DNA of 64,000 bases from Osmia lignaria lignaria (GCF_051020975.1 NW_027478162.1:16802001-16866000), one strand, 5' to 3'; counted from the stretch's first letter, positions 9,040 through 22,747 are shown. Translations and numbers: made by a program. Notes: generated by a model from the letters alone, not told the origin.

Positions 9040-12000
9040 AGCTATGGCAAAATGTTAAGAGACCTTTTTTGTAGAGAATTAAGTTTCCTACTTTTTATGT
9101 TCTATGATATTTTTTGATCAGATGCGTAGTTCTCGAGATATATCAAGATATTTAAAAGTTCCGAAGCCGCACCAACATAATAGAGATACAGAAACACCGT
9201 GGCCCCTTTCTTTGAGATAACTCTGTACTATTGCGAGCTGGAAATGCCACTTCCAGTTTAGCTGTGCAGAAGAAGAACAACAAGAAGAAGAAATATCTCG
9301 AAATATGTCCGTTAGACCCCTTCCCTTGAGATAAATCTGCAAATATCTCGGAAACGAAGCGAGCTATCGCAAAATGTTAAGAGACGTTTTTTGTAGAGAA
9401 TTATGTTTCCTACAATTTATGTTCTATGATATTTTTTGATCAGAAGCGTAGTTTTCGAGATATATCGAGATATTTAAAAGTTCCGAAGCAGCATCAACAT
9501 AATAGAGATACAGAAACACCGTGGCCCCTTTCTTTGAGATAACTCTGTACTATTGCGAGCTGGAAATGCCACTTCCAGTTTAGCTGTGCAGAAGAAGAAC
9601 AACAAGAAGAAGAAATATCTCGAAATATGTCCGTTAGACCCCTTCCCTTGAGATAAATCTGCAAATATCTCGGAAACGAAGCGAGCTATGGCAAAATGTT
9701 AAGAGACGTTTTTTGTAGAGAATTATGTTTCCTACAATTTATGTTCTATGATATTTTTTGATCAGAAGCGTAGTTTTCGAGATATATCGAGATATTTAAA
9801 AGTTCCGAAGCAGCACCAACATAATAGAGATACAGAAACACCGTGGCCCCTTTCTTTGAGATAACTCTGCACTAGTGCGAGCCGCAAATGCCACTTCCAG
9901 CTTAGCTGTGCAGAAGAAGAACAACAAGAAGAAGAAATATCTCGAAATATGTCCGTCAGGCCCCTTCCCTTGAGATAAATCTGCAAATATCTCGGAAACG
10001 AAGCAGGCTATTGCAAAATGTTAAGAGACCTTTTTTGTAGAGAATTGAGTTTCCTACTTTTTATGTTCTATGATATTTTTTGATCAGATGCGTAGTTCTC
10101 GAGATATATCGAGATATTCAAAAGTTCCGAAGCAGCACCAACATAATAGAGATACAGAAACACCGTGGCCCCTTTCTTTGAGATAACTCTGCACTAGTGC
10201 GAGCCGCAAATGCCACTTCCAGCTTAGCTGTGCAGAAGAAGAACAACAAGAAGAAGAAATATCTCGAAATATGTCCGTCAGGCCCCTTCCCTTGAGATAA
10301 ATCTGCAAATATCTCGGAAACGAAGCGAGCTATGGCAAAATGTTAAGAGACGTTTTTTGTAGAGAATTAAGTTTCCTACTTTTTATGTTCTATGATATTT
10401 TCTGATCAGAAGCGTAGTTTTCGAGATATATCGAGATATTTAAAAGTTCCGAAGCAGCACCAACATAATAGAGATACAGAAACACCGTGGCCCCTCTCTT
10501 TGAGATAACTCTGCACTATTGCGAGCTGGAAATGCCACTTCCAGTTTAGCTGTGCAGAAGAAGAACAACAAGAAGAAGAAATATCTCGAAATATGTCCGT
10601 CAGGCCCCTTCCCTTGAGATAAATCTGCAAATATCTCGGAAACGAAGCGAGCTATTGCAAAATGTTAAGAGACCTTTTTTGTAGAGAATTGAGTTTCCTA
10701 CTTTTTAGGTTCTATGATATTTTTTGATCAGATGCGTAGTTCTCGAGATATATCAAGATATTTAAAAGTTAAGAAGCCGCACCAACATAATAGAGATACA
10801 GAATCACCGTGGCCCCTTTCTTTGAGATAACTCTGCACTATTGCGAGCTGGAAATGCCACTTCCAATTTAGCTGTGCAGAAGAAGAACAACAAGAAGAAG
10901 AAATATCTCGAAATATGTACGTTAGGCCCCTTCCCTTGAGATAAATCTGCAGATATCTCGGAAACGAAGCGAGCTATGGCAAAATGTTAAGAGACCTTTT
11001 TTGTAGAGAATTAGATTTCCTACGTTTTATCTTGTATGATATTTTTTGATCAGATGCGTAGTTCTCGAGATATATCAAGATATTTAAAAGTTCCGAAGCC
11101 GCACCAACATAATAGAGATACAGAAACACCGTGGCCCCTCTCTTTGAGATAACTCTGCACTATTGCGAGCTGGAAATGCCACTTCCAGTTTAGCTGTGCA
11201 GAAGAAGAACAACAAGAAGAAGAAATATCTCGAAATATGTCCGTTAGGCCCCTTCCCTTGAGATAAATCTGCATATATCTCGGAAACGAAGCGAGCTATG
11301 GCAAAATCTTACGAGACTTTTTTGTAGAGAATTAAGTTTCCTACTTTTTATGTTCTATGATATTTTTTGATCAGATGCGTAGTTCTCGAGATATATCAAG
11401 ATATTTAAAAGTTCCGAAGCCGCACCAACATAATAGAGATACAGAAACACCGTGGCCCCTTTCTTTGAGATAACTCTGCACTATTGCGAGCTGCAAATGC
11501 CACTTCCAGCTTAGCTGTGCAGAAGAAGAACAACAAGAAGAAGAAATATCTCGAAATGTGTCCGTCAGGCCCCTTCCCTTGAGATAAATCTGCAAATATC
11601 TCGGAAACGAAGAGAGCTATGGCAAAATGTTAAGAGACCTTTTTTGTAGAGAATTAAGTTTCCTACTTTTTATGTTCTATGATATTTTTTGATCAGATGC
11701 GTAGTTCTCGAGATATATCAAGATATTTAAAAGTTCCGAAGCCGCACCAACATAATAGAGATACAGAAACACCGTGGCCCCTTTCTTTGAGATAACTCTG
11801 TACTATTGCGAGCTGGAAATGCCACTTCCAGTTTAGCTGTGCAGAAGAAGAACAACAAGAAGAAGAAATATCTCGAAATATGTCCGTTAGACCCCTTCCC
11901 TTGAGATAAATCTGCAAATATCTCGGAAACGAAGCGAGCTATCGCAAAATGTTAAGAGACGTTTTTTGTAGAGAATTATGTTTCCTACAATTTATGTTCT

Positions 12001-14189
12001 ATGATATTTTTTGATCAGAAGCGTAGTTTTCGAGATATATCGAGATATTTAAAAGTTCCGAAGCAGCATCAACATAATAGAGATACAGAAACACCGTGGC
12101 CCCTTTCTTTGAGATAACTCTGTACTATTGCGAGCTGGAAATGCCACTTCCAGTTTAGCTGTGCAGAAGAAGAACAACAAGAAGAAGAAATATCTCGAAA
12201 TATGTCCGTTAGACCCCTTCCCTTGAGATAAATCTGCAAATATCTCGGAAACGAAGCGAGCTATGGCAAAATGTTAAGAGACGTTTTTTGTAGAGAATTA
12301 TGTTTCCTACAATTTATGTTCTATGATATTTTTTGATCAGAAGCGTAGTTTTCGAGATATATCGAGATATTTAAAAGTTCCGAAGCAGCACCAACATAAT
12401 AGAGATACAGAAACACCGTGGCCCCTTTCTTTGAGATAACTCTGCACTAGTGCGAGCCGCAAATGCCACTTCCAGCTTAGCTGTGCAGAAGAAGAACAAC
12501 AAGAAGAAGAAATATCTCGAAATATGTCCGTCAGGCCCCTTCCCTTGAGATAAATCTGCAAATATCTCGGAAACGAAGCAGGCTATTGCAAAATGTTAAG
12601 AGACCTTTTTTGTAGAGAATTGAGTTTCCTACTTTTTATGTTCTATGATATTTTTTGATCAGATGCGTAGTTCTCGAGATATATCGAGATATTCAAAAGT
12701 TCCGAAGCAGCACCAACATAATAGAGATACAGAAACACCGTGGCCCCTTTCTTTGAGATAACTCTGCACTAGTGCGAGCCGCAAATGCCACTTCCAGCTT
12801 AGCTGTGCAGAAGAAGAACAACAAGAAGAAGAAATATCTCGAAATATGTCCGTCAGGCCCCTTCCCTTGAGATAAATCTGCAAATATCTCGGAAACGAAG
12901 CGAGCTATGGCAAAATGTTAAGAGACGTTTTTTGTAGAGAATTAAGTTTCCTACTTTTTATGTTCTATGATATTTTCTGATCAGAAGCGTAGTTTTCGAG
13001 ATATATCGAGATATTTAAAAGTTCCGAAGCAGCACCAACATAATAGAGATACAGAAACACCGTGGCCCCTCTCTTTGAGATAACTCTGCACTATTGCGAG
13101 CTGGAAATGCCACTTCCAGTTTAGCTGTGCAGAAGAAGAACAACAAGAAGAAGAAATATCTCGAAATATGTCCGTCAGGCCCCTTCCCTTGAGATAAATC
13201 TGCAAATATCTCGGAAACGAAGCGAGCTATTGCAAAATATTAAGAGACCTTTTTTGTAGAGAATTGAGTTTCCTACTTTTTAGGTTCTATGATATTTTTT
13301 GATCAGATGCGTAGTTCTCGAGATATATCAAGATATTTAAAAGTTAAGAAGCCGCACCAACATAATAGAGATACAGAATCACCGTGGCCCCTTTCTTTGA
13401 GATAACTCTGCACTATTGCGAGCTGGAAATGCCACTTCCAATTTAGCTGTGCAGAAGAAGAACAACAAGAAGAAGAAATATCTCGAAATATGTACGTTAG
13501 GCCCCTTCCCTTGAGATAAATCTGCAGATATCTCGGAAACGAAGCGAGCTATGGCAAAATGTTAAGAGACCTTTTTTGTAGAGAATTAGATTTCCTACGT
13601 TTTATCTTGTATGATATTTTTTGATCAGATGCGTAGTTCTCGAGATATATCAAGATATTTAAAAGTTCCGAAGCCGCACCAACATAATAGAGATACAGAA
13701 ACACCGTGGCCCCTCTCTTTGAGATAACTCTGCACTATTGCGAGCTGGAAATGCCACTTCCAGTTTAGCTGTGCAGAAGAAGAACAACAAGAAGAAGAAA
13801 TATCTCGAAATATGTCCGTTAGGCCCCTTCCCTTGAGATAAATCTGCATATATCTCGGAAACGAAGCGAGCTATGGCAAAATCTTACGAGACTTTTTTGT
13901 AGAGAATTAAGTTTCCTACTTTTTATGTTCTATGATATTTTTTGATCAGATGCGTAGTTCTCGAGATATATCAAGATATTTAAAAGTTCCGAAGCCGCAC
14001 CAACATAATAGAGATACAGAAACACCGTGGCCCCTTTCTTTGAGATAACTCTGCACTATTGCGAGCTGCAAATGCCACTTCCAGCTTAGCTGTGCAGAAG
14101 AAGAACAACAAGAAGAAGAAATATCTCGAAATGTGTCCGTCAGGCCCCTTCCCTTGAGATAAATCTGCAAATATCTCGGAAACGAAGCG
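9040..14189. repeat. 8-monomer HOR, 2,575 bp, two tandem copies
   Basis: Copy 1 is about 9040-11614 and copy 2 about 11615-14189. Shared private markers include CTATCGCAAAATG, GCATCAACATAAT, GATATTCAAAAG, GATATTTTCTGATC, CCAATTTAGC, ATATGTACG, CTGCATATATC and a 1-bp-short TTACGAGACTTTTTTG. The single difference I noticed is G at 10664 against A at 13239. The unit is 8 x 322 minus 1 because each copy contains one 321-bp monomer. Copies this similar point to a recent duplication or active homogenisation. Confidence 0.93.
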
Positions 14190-16309
14190 AGCTATGGCAA
14201 AATCTTACCAGACTTTTTTGTAGAGAATTAAGTTTCCTACTTTTTATGTTCTATGATATTTTTTGATCAGATGCGTAGTTCTCGAGATATATCAAGATAT
14301 TTAAAAGTTCCGAAGCCGCACCAACATAATAGAGATACAGAAACACCGTGGCCCCTTTCTTTGAGATAACTCTGCACTATTGCGAGCTGCAAATGCCACT
14401 TCCAGCTTAGCTGTGCAGAAGAAGAACAACAAGAAGAAGAAATATCTCGAAATGTGTCCGTCAGGCCCCTTCCCTTGAGATAAATCTGCAAATATCTCGG
14501 AAACGAAGAGAGCTATGGCAAAATGTTAAGAGACCTTTTTTGTAGAGAATTAAGTTTCCTACTTTTTATGTTCTATGATATTTTTTGATCAGATGCGTAG
14601 TTCTCGAGATATATCAAGATATTTAAAAGTTCCGAAGCCGCACCAACATAATAGAGATACAGAAACACCGTGGCCCCTTTCTTTGAGATAACTCTGTACT
14701 ATTGCGAGCTGGAAATGCCACTTCCAGTTTAGCTGTGCAGAAGAAGAACAACAAGAAGGAGAAATATCTCGAAATATGTCCGTTAGACCCCTTCCCTTGA
14801 GATAAATCTGCAAATATCTCGGAAACGAAGCGAGCTATGGCAAAATGTTAAGAGACGTTTTTTGTAGAGAATTATGTTTCCTACAATTTATCTTCTATGA
14901 TATTTTTTGATCAGATGCGTAGTTCTCGAGATATATCAAGATATTTAAAAGTTCCGAAGCCGCACCAACATAATAGAGATACAGAAACACCGTGGCCCCT
15001 CTCTTTGAGATAACTCTGCACTATTGCGAGCTGCAAATGCCACTTCCAGCTTAGCTGTGCAGAAGAAGAACAACAAGAAGAAGAAATATCTCGAAATATG
15101 TCCGTCAGGCCCCTTCCCTTGAGATAAATCTGCAAATATCTCGGAAACGAAGCGAGCTATGGCAAAATGTTTAGAGACCTTTCTTGTAGAGAATTAAGTT
15201 TCCTACTTTTTATGTAGTATGATATTTTTTGATCAGATGCGTAGTTCTCGAGATATATCAAGATATTTAAAAGTTCCGAAGCTGCACCAACATAATAGAG
15301 GTACAGAAACACCGTGGCCTCTTTCTTTGAGATAACTCTGCACTATTGCGAGCTGCAAATGCCGCTTCGAGCTTAGCTGTGCAGAAGAAGAACAACAAGA
15401 AGAAGAAATATCTCGAAATATGTCCGTCAGACCCCTTCCCTTGAGATGCATCTGCAAATATCTTGGAAACGAAGCGAGCTATGGCAAAATGTTAAGAGAC
15501 CTTTTTTGTAGAGAATAATGTTTCCTACAATTTACGTTCTATGATATTTTTTGATCAGAAGCGTAGTTTTCGAGATATATCGAGATATTTAAAAGTTCCG
15601 AAGCCGCACCAACATAATAGAGATACAGAAACACCGTGGCCCCTTTCTTTGAGATAACTCTGCACTATTGCGACCTGCAAATGCCACTTCCAGCTCAGCT
15701 GTGCAGAAGAAGAACAACAAGAAGAAGAAATATCTCGAAATATGTCCGTCAGGCCCCTTCCCTTGAGATAAATCTGCAAATATCTCGGAAACGAAGCGAG
15801 CTATGGCAAAATGTTAAGAGACCTTTTTTGTAGAGAATTAAGTTTCCTACTTTTTATGTTCGATGATATTTTTTGATCAGATGCGTAGTTCTCGAGATAT
15901 ATCAAGATATTTAAAAGTTCCGAAGCTGCACCAACATAATAGAGGTACAGAAACACCGTGGCCTCATTCTTTGAGATAACTCTGCACTATTGCTACCTGC
16001 AAATGCCACTTCGAGCTTAGCTGTGCAGAAGAAGAACAACAAGAAGAAGAAATATCTCGAAATATGTCCGTCAGGCCCCTTCCCTTGAGATATATCTGCA
16101 AATATCTCGGAAACGAAGCGAGCTATGGCAAAATGTTAAGAGACCGTTTTTGTAGAGAATTATGTTTCCTACTTTTTATGTTCTATGATATTTTTTGATC
16201 AGACGCGTAGTTCTCGAGATATATCAAGATATTTAAAAGTTCCGAAGCCGCACCAACATAATAGAGATACAGAAACACCGTGGCCCCTTTCTTTGAGATA
16301 ACTCTGCAC
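13935..16309. repeat. Long-distance duplicated segment, copy 1
   Basis: This stretch recurs at 20373-22747, 6,438 bp away (20 monomers less 2 bp). Shared rare markers include ACAAGAAGGAGAAAT, TATGTAGTATGATA, GAGATGCATCTGC, CTTGGAAACG, GAGGTACAG, GGCCTCATTC and GCTACCTGC. A difference is A at 14131 against T at 20569. The right boundary lies where CTATTGCGAG here meets CTAGTGCGAG in the other copy. Confidence 0.9.
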
Positions 16310-16981
16310 TATTGCGAGCTGCAAATGCCACTTCCAGCTTAGCTGTGCAGAAGAAGAACAACAAGAAGAAGAAATATCTCGAAATGTGTCCGTCAGGCCC
16401 CTTCCCTTGAGATAAATCTGCAAATATCTCGGAAACGAAGCGAGCTATGGCAAAATGTTAAGAGACCTTTCTTGTAGAGAATTAAGTTTCCTACTTTTTA
16501 TGTTCTATGATATTTTTTGATCAGATGCGTAGTTCTCGAGATATATCAAGATATTTAAAAGTTCCGAAGCCGCACCAACATAATAGAGATACAGAAACAC
16601 CGTGGCCCCTTTCTTTGAGATAACTCTGTACTATTGCGAGCTGGAAATGCCACTTCCAGTTTAGCTGTGCAGAAGAAGAACAACAAGAAGAAGAAATATC
16701 TCGAAATATGTCCGTTAGACCCCTTCCCTTGAGATAAATCTGCAAATATCTCGGAAACGAAGCGAGCTATCGCAAAATGTTAAGAGACGTTTTTTGTAGA
16801 GAATTATGTTTCCTACAATTTATGTTCTATGATATTTTTTGATCAGAAGCGTAGTTTTCGAGATATATCGAGATATTTAAAAGTTCCGAAGCAGCATCAA
16901 CATAATAGAGATACAGAAACACCGTGGCCCCTTTCTTTGAGATAACTCTGTACTATTGCGAGCTGGAAATGCCACTTCCAG
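16310..16981. repeat. Satellite linker between duplicated blocks
   Basis: Two monomer lengths (parts of units 16199, 16521 and 16843) connect the long-distance duplication to the 7-monomer HOR. Units 16521 and 16843 match 9118/9440 and 11693/12015, including CTATCGCAAAATG and GCATCAAC. They are therefore the start of a third, altered copy of the 8-monomer HOR. Confidence 0.85.
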
Positions 16982-19900
16982 TTTAGCTGTGCAGAAGAAG
17001 AACAACAAGAAGAAGAAATATCTCGAAATATGTCCGTTAGACCCCTTCCCTTGAGATAAATCTGCAAATATCTCGGAAACGAAGCGAGCTATGGCAAAAT
17101 GTTAAGAGACGTTTTTTGTAGAGAATTATGTTTCCTACAATTTATGTTCTATGATATTTTTTGATCAGAAGCGTAGTTTTCGAGATATATCGAGATATTT
17201 AAAAGTTCCGAAGCAGCACCAACATAATAGAGATACAGAAACACCGTGGCCCCTTTCTTTGAGATAACTCTGCACTAGTGCGAGCCGCAAATGCCACTTC
17301 CAGCTTAGCTGTGCAGAAGAAGAACAACAAGAAGAAGAAATATCTCGAAATATGTCCGTCAGGCCCCTTCCCTTGAGATAAATCTGCAAATATCTCGGAA
17401 ACGAAGCAGGCTATTGCAAAATGTTAAGAGACCTTTTTTGTAGAGAATTGAGTTTCCTACTTTTTATATTCTATGATATTTTTTGATCAGATGCGTAGTT
17501 CTCGAGATATATCGAGATATTCAAAAGTTCCGAAGCAGCACCAACATAATAGAGATACAGAAACACCGTGGCCCCTTTCTTTGAGATAACTCTGCACTAG
17601 TGCGAGCCGCAAATGCCACTTCCAGCTTAGCTGTGCAGAAGAAGAACAACAAGAAGAAGAAATATCTCGAAATATGTCCGTCAGGCCCCTTCCCTTGAGA
17701 TAAATCTGCAAATATCTCGGAAACGAAGCGAGCTATTGCAAAATGTTAAGAGACCTTTTTTGTAGAGAATTGAGTTTCCTACTTTTTAGGTTCTATGATA
17801 TTTTTTGATCAGATGCGTAGTTCTCGAGATATATCAAGATATTTAAAAGTTAAGAAGCCGCACCAACATAATAGAGATACAGAATCACCGTGGCCCCTTT
17901 CTTTGAGATAACTCTGCACTATTGCGAGCTGGAAATGCCACTTCCAATTTAGCTGTGCAGAAGAAGAACAACAAGAAGAAGAAATATCTCGAAATATGTA
18001 CGTTAGGCCCCTTCCCTTGAGATAAATCTGCAGATATCTCGGAAACGAAGCGAGCTATGGCAAAATGTTAAGAGACCTTTTTTGTAGAGAATTAGATTTC
18101 CTACGTTTTATCTTGTATGATATTTTTTGATCAGATGCGTAGTTCTCGAGATATATCAAGATATTTAAAAGTTCCGAAGCCGCACCAACATAATAGAGAT
18201 ACAGAAACACCGTGGCCCCTTTCTTTGAGATAACTCTGCACTATTGCGAGCTGCAAATGCCACTTCCAGCTTAGCTGTGCAGAAGAAGAACAACAAGAAG
18301 AAGAAATATCTCGAATTGTGTCCGTCAGGCCCCTTCCCTTGAGATAAATCTGCAAATATCTCGGAAACGAAGCGAGCTATGGCAAAATCTTACCAGACTT
18401 TTTTGTAGAGAATTAAGTTTCCTACTTTTTATGTTCTATGATATTTTTTGATCAGATGCGTAGTTCTCGAGATATATCAAGATATTTAAAAGTTCCGAAG
18501 CCGCACCAACATAATAGAGATACAGAAACACCGTGGCCCCTTTCTTTGAGATAACTCTGCACTATTGCGAGCTGCAAATGCCACTTCCAGCTTAGCTGTG
18601 CAGAAGAAGAACAACAAGAAGAAGAAATATCTCGAAATGTGTCCGTCAGGCCCCTTCCCTTGAGATAAATCTGCAAATATCTCGGAAACGAAGAGAGCTA
18701 TGGCAAAATGTTAAGAGACCTTTTTTGTAGAGAATTAAGTTTCCTACTTTTTATGTTCTATGATATTTTTTGATCAGATGCGTAGTTCTCGAGATATATC
18801 AAGATATTTAAAAGTTCCGAAGCCGCACCAACATAATAGAGATACAGAAACACCGTGGCCCCTTTCTTTGAGATAACTCTGTACTATTGCGAGCTGGAAA
18901 TGCCACTTCCAGTTTAGCTGTGCAGAAGAAGAACAACAAGAAGGAGAAATATCTCGAAATATGTCCGTTAGACCCCTTCCCTTGAGATAAATCTGCAAAT
19001 ATCTCGGAAACGAAGCGAGCTATGGCAAAATGTTAAGAGACGTTTTTTGTAGAGAATTATGTTTCCTACAATTTATCTTCTATGATATTTTTTGATCAGA
19101 TGCGTAGTTCTCGAGATATATCAAGATATTTAAAAGTTCCGAAGCCGCACCAACATAATAGAGATACAGAAACACCGTGGCCCCTCTCTTTGAGATAACT
19201 CTGCACTATTGCGAGCTGCAAATGCCACTTCCAGTTTAGCTGTGCAGAAGAAGAACAACAAGAAGAAGAAATATCTCGAAATATGTCCGTTAGACCCCTT
19301 CCCTTGAGATAAATCTGCAAATATCTCGGAAACGAAGCGAGCTATGGCAAAATGTTAAGAGACGTTTTTTGTAGAGAATTATGTTTCCTACAATTTATGT
19401 TCTATGATATTTTTTGATCAGAAGCGTAGTTTTCGAGATATATCGAGATATTTAAAAGTTCCGAAGCAGCACCAACATAATAGAGATACAGAAACACCGT
19501 GGCCCCTTTCTTTGAGATAACTCTGCACTAGTGCGAGCCGCAAATGCCACTTCCAGCTTAGCTGTGCAGAAGAAGAACAACAAGAAGAAGAAATATCTCG
19601 AAATATGTCCGTCAGGCCCCTTCCCTTGAGATAAATCTGCAAATATCTCGGAAACGAAGCAGGCTATTGCAAAATGTTAAGAGACCTTTTTTGTAGAGAA
19701 TTGAGTTTCCTACTTTTTATATTCTATGATATTTTTTGATCAGATGCGTAGTTCTCGAGATATATCGAGATATTCAAAAGTTCCGAAGCAGCACCAACAT
19801 AATAGAGATACAGAAACACCGTGGCCCCTTTCTTTGAGATAACTCTGCACTAGTGCGAGCCGCAAATGCCACTTCCAGCTTAGCTGTGCAGAAGAAGAAC

Positions 19901-21487
19901 AACAAGAAGAAGAAATATCTCGAAATATGTCCGTCAGGCCCCTTCCCTTGAGATAAATCTGCAAATATCTCGGAAACGAAGCGAGCTATTGCAAAATGTT
20001 AAGAGACCTTTTTTGTAGAGAATTGAGTTTCCTACTTTTTAGGTTCTATGATATTTTTTGATCAGATGCGTAGTTCTCGAGATATATCAAGATATTTAAA
20101 AGTTAAGAAGCCGCACCAACATAATAGAGATACAGAATCACCGTGGCCCCTTTCTTTGAGATAACTCTGCACTATTGCGAGCTGGAAATGCCACTTCCAA
20201 TTTAGCTGTGCAGAAGAAGAACAACAAGAAGAAGAAATATCTCGAAATATGTACGTTAGGCCCCTTCCCTTGAGATAAATCTGCAGATATCTCGGAAACG
20301 AAGCGAGCTATGGCAAAATGTTAAGAGACCTTTTTTGTAGAGAATTAGATTTCCTACGTTTTATCTTGTATGATATTTTTTGATCAGATGCGTAGTTCTC
20401 GAGATATATCAAGATATTTAAAAGTTCCGAAGCCGCACCAACATAATAGAGATACAGAAACACCGTGGCCCCTTTCTTTGAGATAACTCTGCACTATTGC
20501 GAGCTGCAAATGCCACTTCCAGCTTAGCTGTGCAGAAGAAGAACAACAAGAAGAAGAAATATCTCGAATTGTGTCCGTCAGGCCCCTTCCCTTGAGATAA
20601 ATCTGCAAATATCTCGGAAACGAAGCGAGCTATGGCAAAATCTTACCAGACTTTTTTGTAGAGAATTAAGTTTCCTACTTTTTATGTTCTATGATATTTT
20701 TTGATCAGATGCGTAGTTCTCGAGATATATCAAGATATTTAAAAGTTCCGAAGCCGCACCAACATAATAGAGATACAGAAACACCGTGGCCCCTTTCTTT
20801 GAGATAACTCTGCACTATTGCGAGCTGCAAATGCCACTTCCAGCTTAGCTGTGCAGAAGAAGAACAACAAGAAGAAGAAATATCTCGAAATGTGTCCGTC
20901 AGGCCCCTTCCCTTGAGATAAATCTGCAAATATCTCGGAAACGAAGAGAGCTATGGCAAAATGTTAAGAGACCTTTTTTGTAGAGAATTAAGTTTCCTAC
21001 TTTTTATGTTCTATGATATTTTTTGATCAGATGCGTAGTTCTCGAGATATATCAAGATATTTAAAAGTTCCGAAGCCGCACCAACATAATAGAGATACAG
21101 AAACACCGTGGCCCCTTTCTTTGAGATAACTCTGTACTATTGCGAGCTGGAAATGCCACTTCCAGTTTAGCTGTGCAGAAGAAGAACAACAAGAAGGAGA
21201 AATATCTCGAAATATGTCCGTTAGACCCCTTCCCTTGAGATAAATCTGCAAATATCTCGGAAACGAAGCGAGCTATGGCAAAATGTTAAGAGACGTTTTT
21301 TGTAGAGAATTATGTTTCCTACAATTTATCTTCTATGATATTTTTTGATCAGATGCGTAGTTCTCGAGATATATCAAGATATTTAAAAGTTCCGAAGCCG
21401 CACCAACATAATAGAGATACAGAAACACCGTGGCCCCTCTCTTTGAGATAACTCTGCACTATTGCGAGCTGCAAATGCCACTTCCAG
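16982..21487. repeat. 7-monomer HOR, 2,253 bp, two tandem copies
   Basis: Copy 1 is about 16982-19234 and copy 2 about 19235-21487. Both share TTTTTATATTCTATG, GAAGCAGGCTATTGC, GATATTCAAAAG, the D-lineage unit (17809 and 20062) and a chimeric unit (18131 and 20384). That chimera has TTAGATTTCCTACG on the left and GAATTGTGTCCG on the right. The unit is a shortened relative of the 8-monomer HOR: it lacks the 12981-type unit and fuses the 13625 and 13946 types. The junction monomer is 19096. Confidence 0.92.
19219..19234. repeat. Unequal-exchange junction of the 7-monomer HOR
   Basis: Inside the monomer anchored at 19096, the left part ends in GAGCTGCAAATGCCAC, as in the 14911 and 21349 units. 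The right part begins with CCAGTTTAGC and ends in GTTAGACCCC, as in the 16843 unit. The switch must lie within the shared AAATGCCACTTCCAG. This is where the HOR closes on itself. Confidence 0.85.
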
Positions 21488-22747
21488 CTTAGCTGTGCAG
21501 AAGAAGAACAACAAGAAGAAGAAATATCTCGAAATATGTCCGTCAGGCCCCTTCCCTTGAGATAAATCTGCAAATATCTCGGAAACGAAGCGAGCTATGG
21601 CAAAATGTTTAGAGACCTTTCTTGTAGAGAATTAAGTTTCCTACTTTTTATGTAGTATGATATTTTTTGATCAGATGCGTAGTTCTCGAGATATATCAAG
21701 ATATTTAAAAGTTCCGAAGCTGCACCAACATAATAGAGGTACAGAAACACCGTGGCCTCTTTCTTTGAGATAACTCTGCACTATTGCGAGCTGCAAATGC
21801 CGCTTCGAGCTTAGCTGTGCAGAAGAAGAACAACAAGAAGAAGAAATATCTCGAAATATGTCCGTCAGACCCCTTCCCTTGAGATGCATCTGCAAATATC
21901 TTGGAAACGAAGCGAGCTATGGCAAAATGTTAAGAGACCTTTTTTGTAGAGAATAATGTTTCCTACAATTTACGTTCTATGATATTTTTTGATCAGAAGC
22001 GTAGTTTTCGAGATATATCGAGATATTTAAAAGTTCCGAAGCCGCACCAACATAATAGAGATACAGAAACACCGTGGCCCCTTTCTTTGAGATAACTCTG
22101 CACTATTGCGACCTGCAAATGCCACTTCCAGCTCAGCTGTGCAGAAGAAGAACAACAAGAAGAAGAAATATCTCGAAATATGTCCGTCAGGCCCCTTCCC
22201 TTGAGATAAATCTGCAAATATCTCGGAAACGAAGCGAGCTATGGCAAAATGTTAAGAGACCTTTTTTGTAGAGAATTAAGTTTCCTACTTTTTATGTTCG
22301 ATGATATTTTTTGATCAGATGCGTAGTTCTCGAGATATATCAAGATATTTAAAAGTTCCGAAGCTGCACCAACATAATAGAGGTACAGAAACACCGTGGC
22401 CTCATTCTTTGAGATAACTCTGCACTATTGCTACCTGCAAATGCCACTTCGAGCTTAGCTGTGCAGAAGAAGAACAACAAGAAGAAGAAATATCTCGAAA
22501 TATGTCCGTCAGGCCCCTTCCCTTGAGATATATCTGCAAATATCTCGGAAACGAAGCGAGCTATGGCAAAATGTTAAGAGACCGTTTTTGTAGAGAATTA
22601 TGTTTCCTACTTTTTATGTTCTATGATATTTTTTGATCAGACGCGTAGTTCTCGAGATATATCAAGATATTTAAAAGTTCCGAAGCCGCACCAACATAAT
22701 AGAGATACAGAAACACCGTGGCCCCTTTCTTTGAGATAACTCTGCAC
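20373..22747. repeat. Long-distance duplicated segment, copy 2
   Basis: This is the partner of 13935-16309. It directly continues the second 7-monomer HOR copy, so one end of the duplication lies inside that HOR. Its later part (units at 21671, 21993 and 22315) supplied the left half of the chimeric monomers seen further right at 25213 and 26823. Confidence 0.9.

Noticed and set aside
15636..15833. Plus-strand open frame of 65 codons in several units (also 22074, 24972, 26582, 28192 and 60043)
   Set aside because: It begins at GTG and differs from neighbouring units by one or two base changes that remove stops. The copies recur with the HOR copies, so they are not independent evidence for coding.
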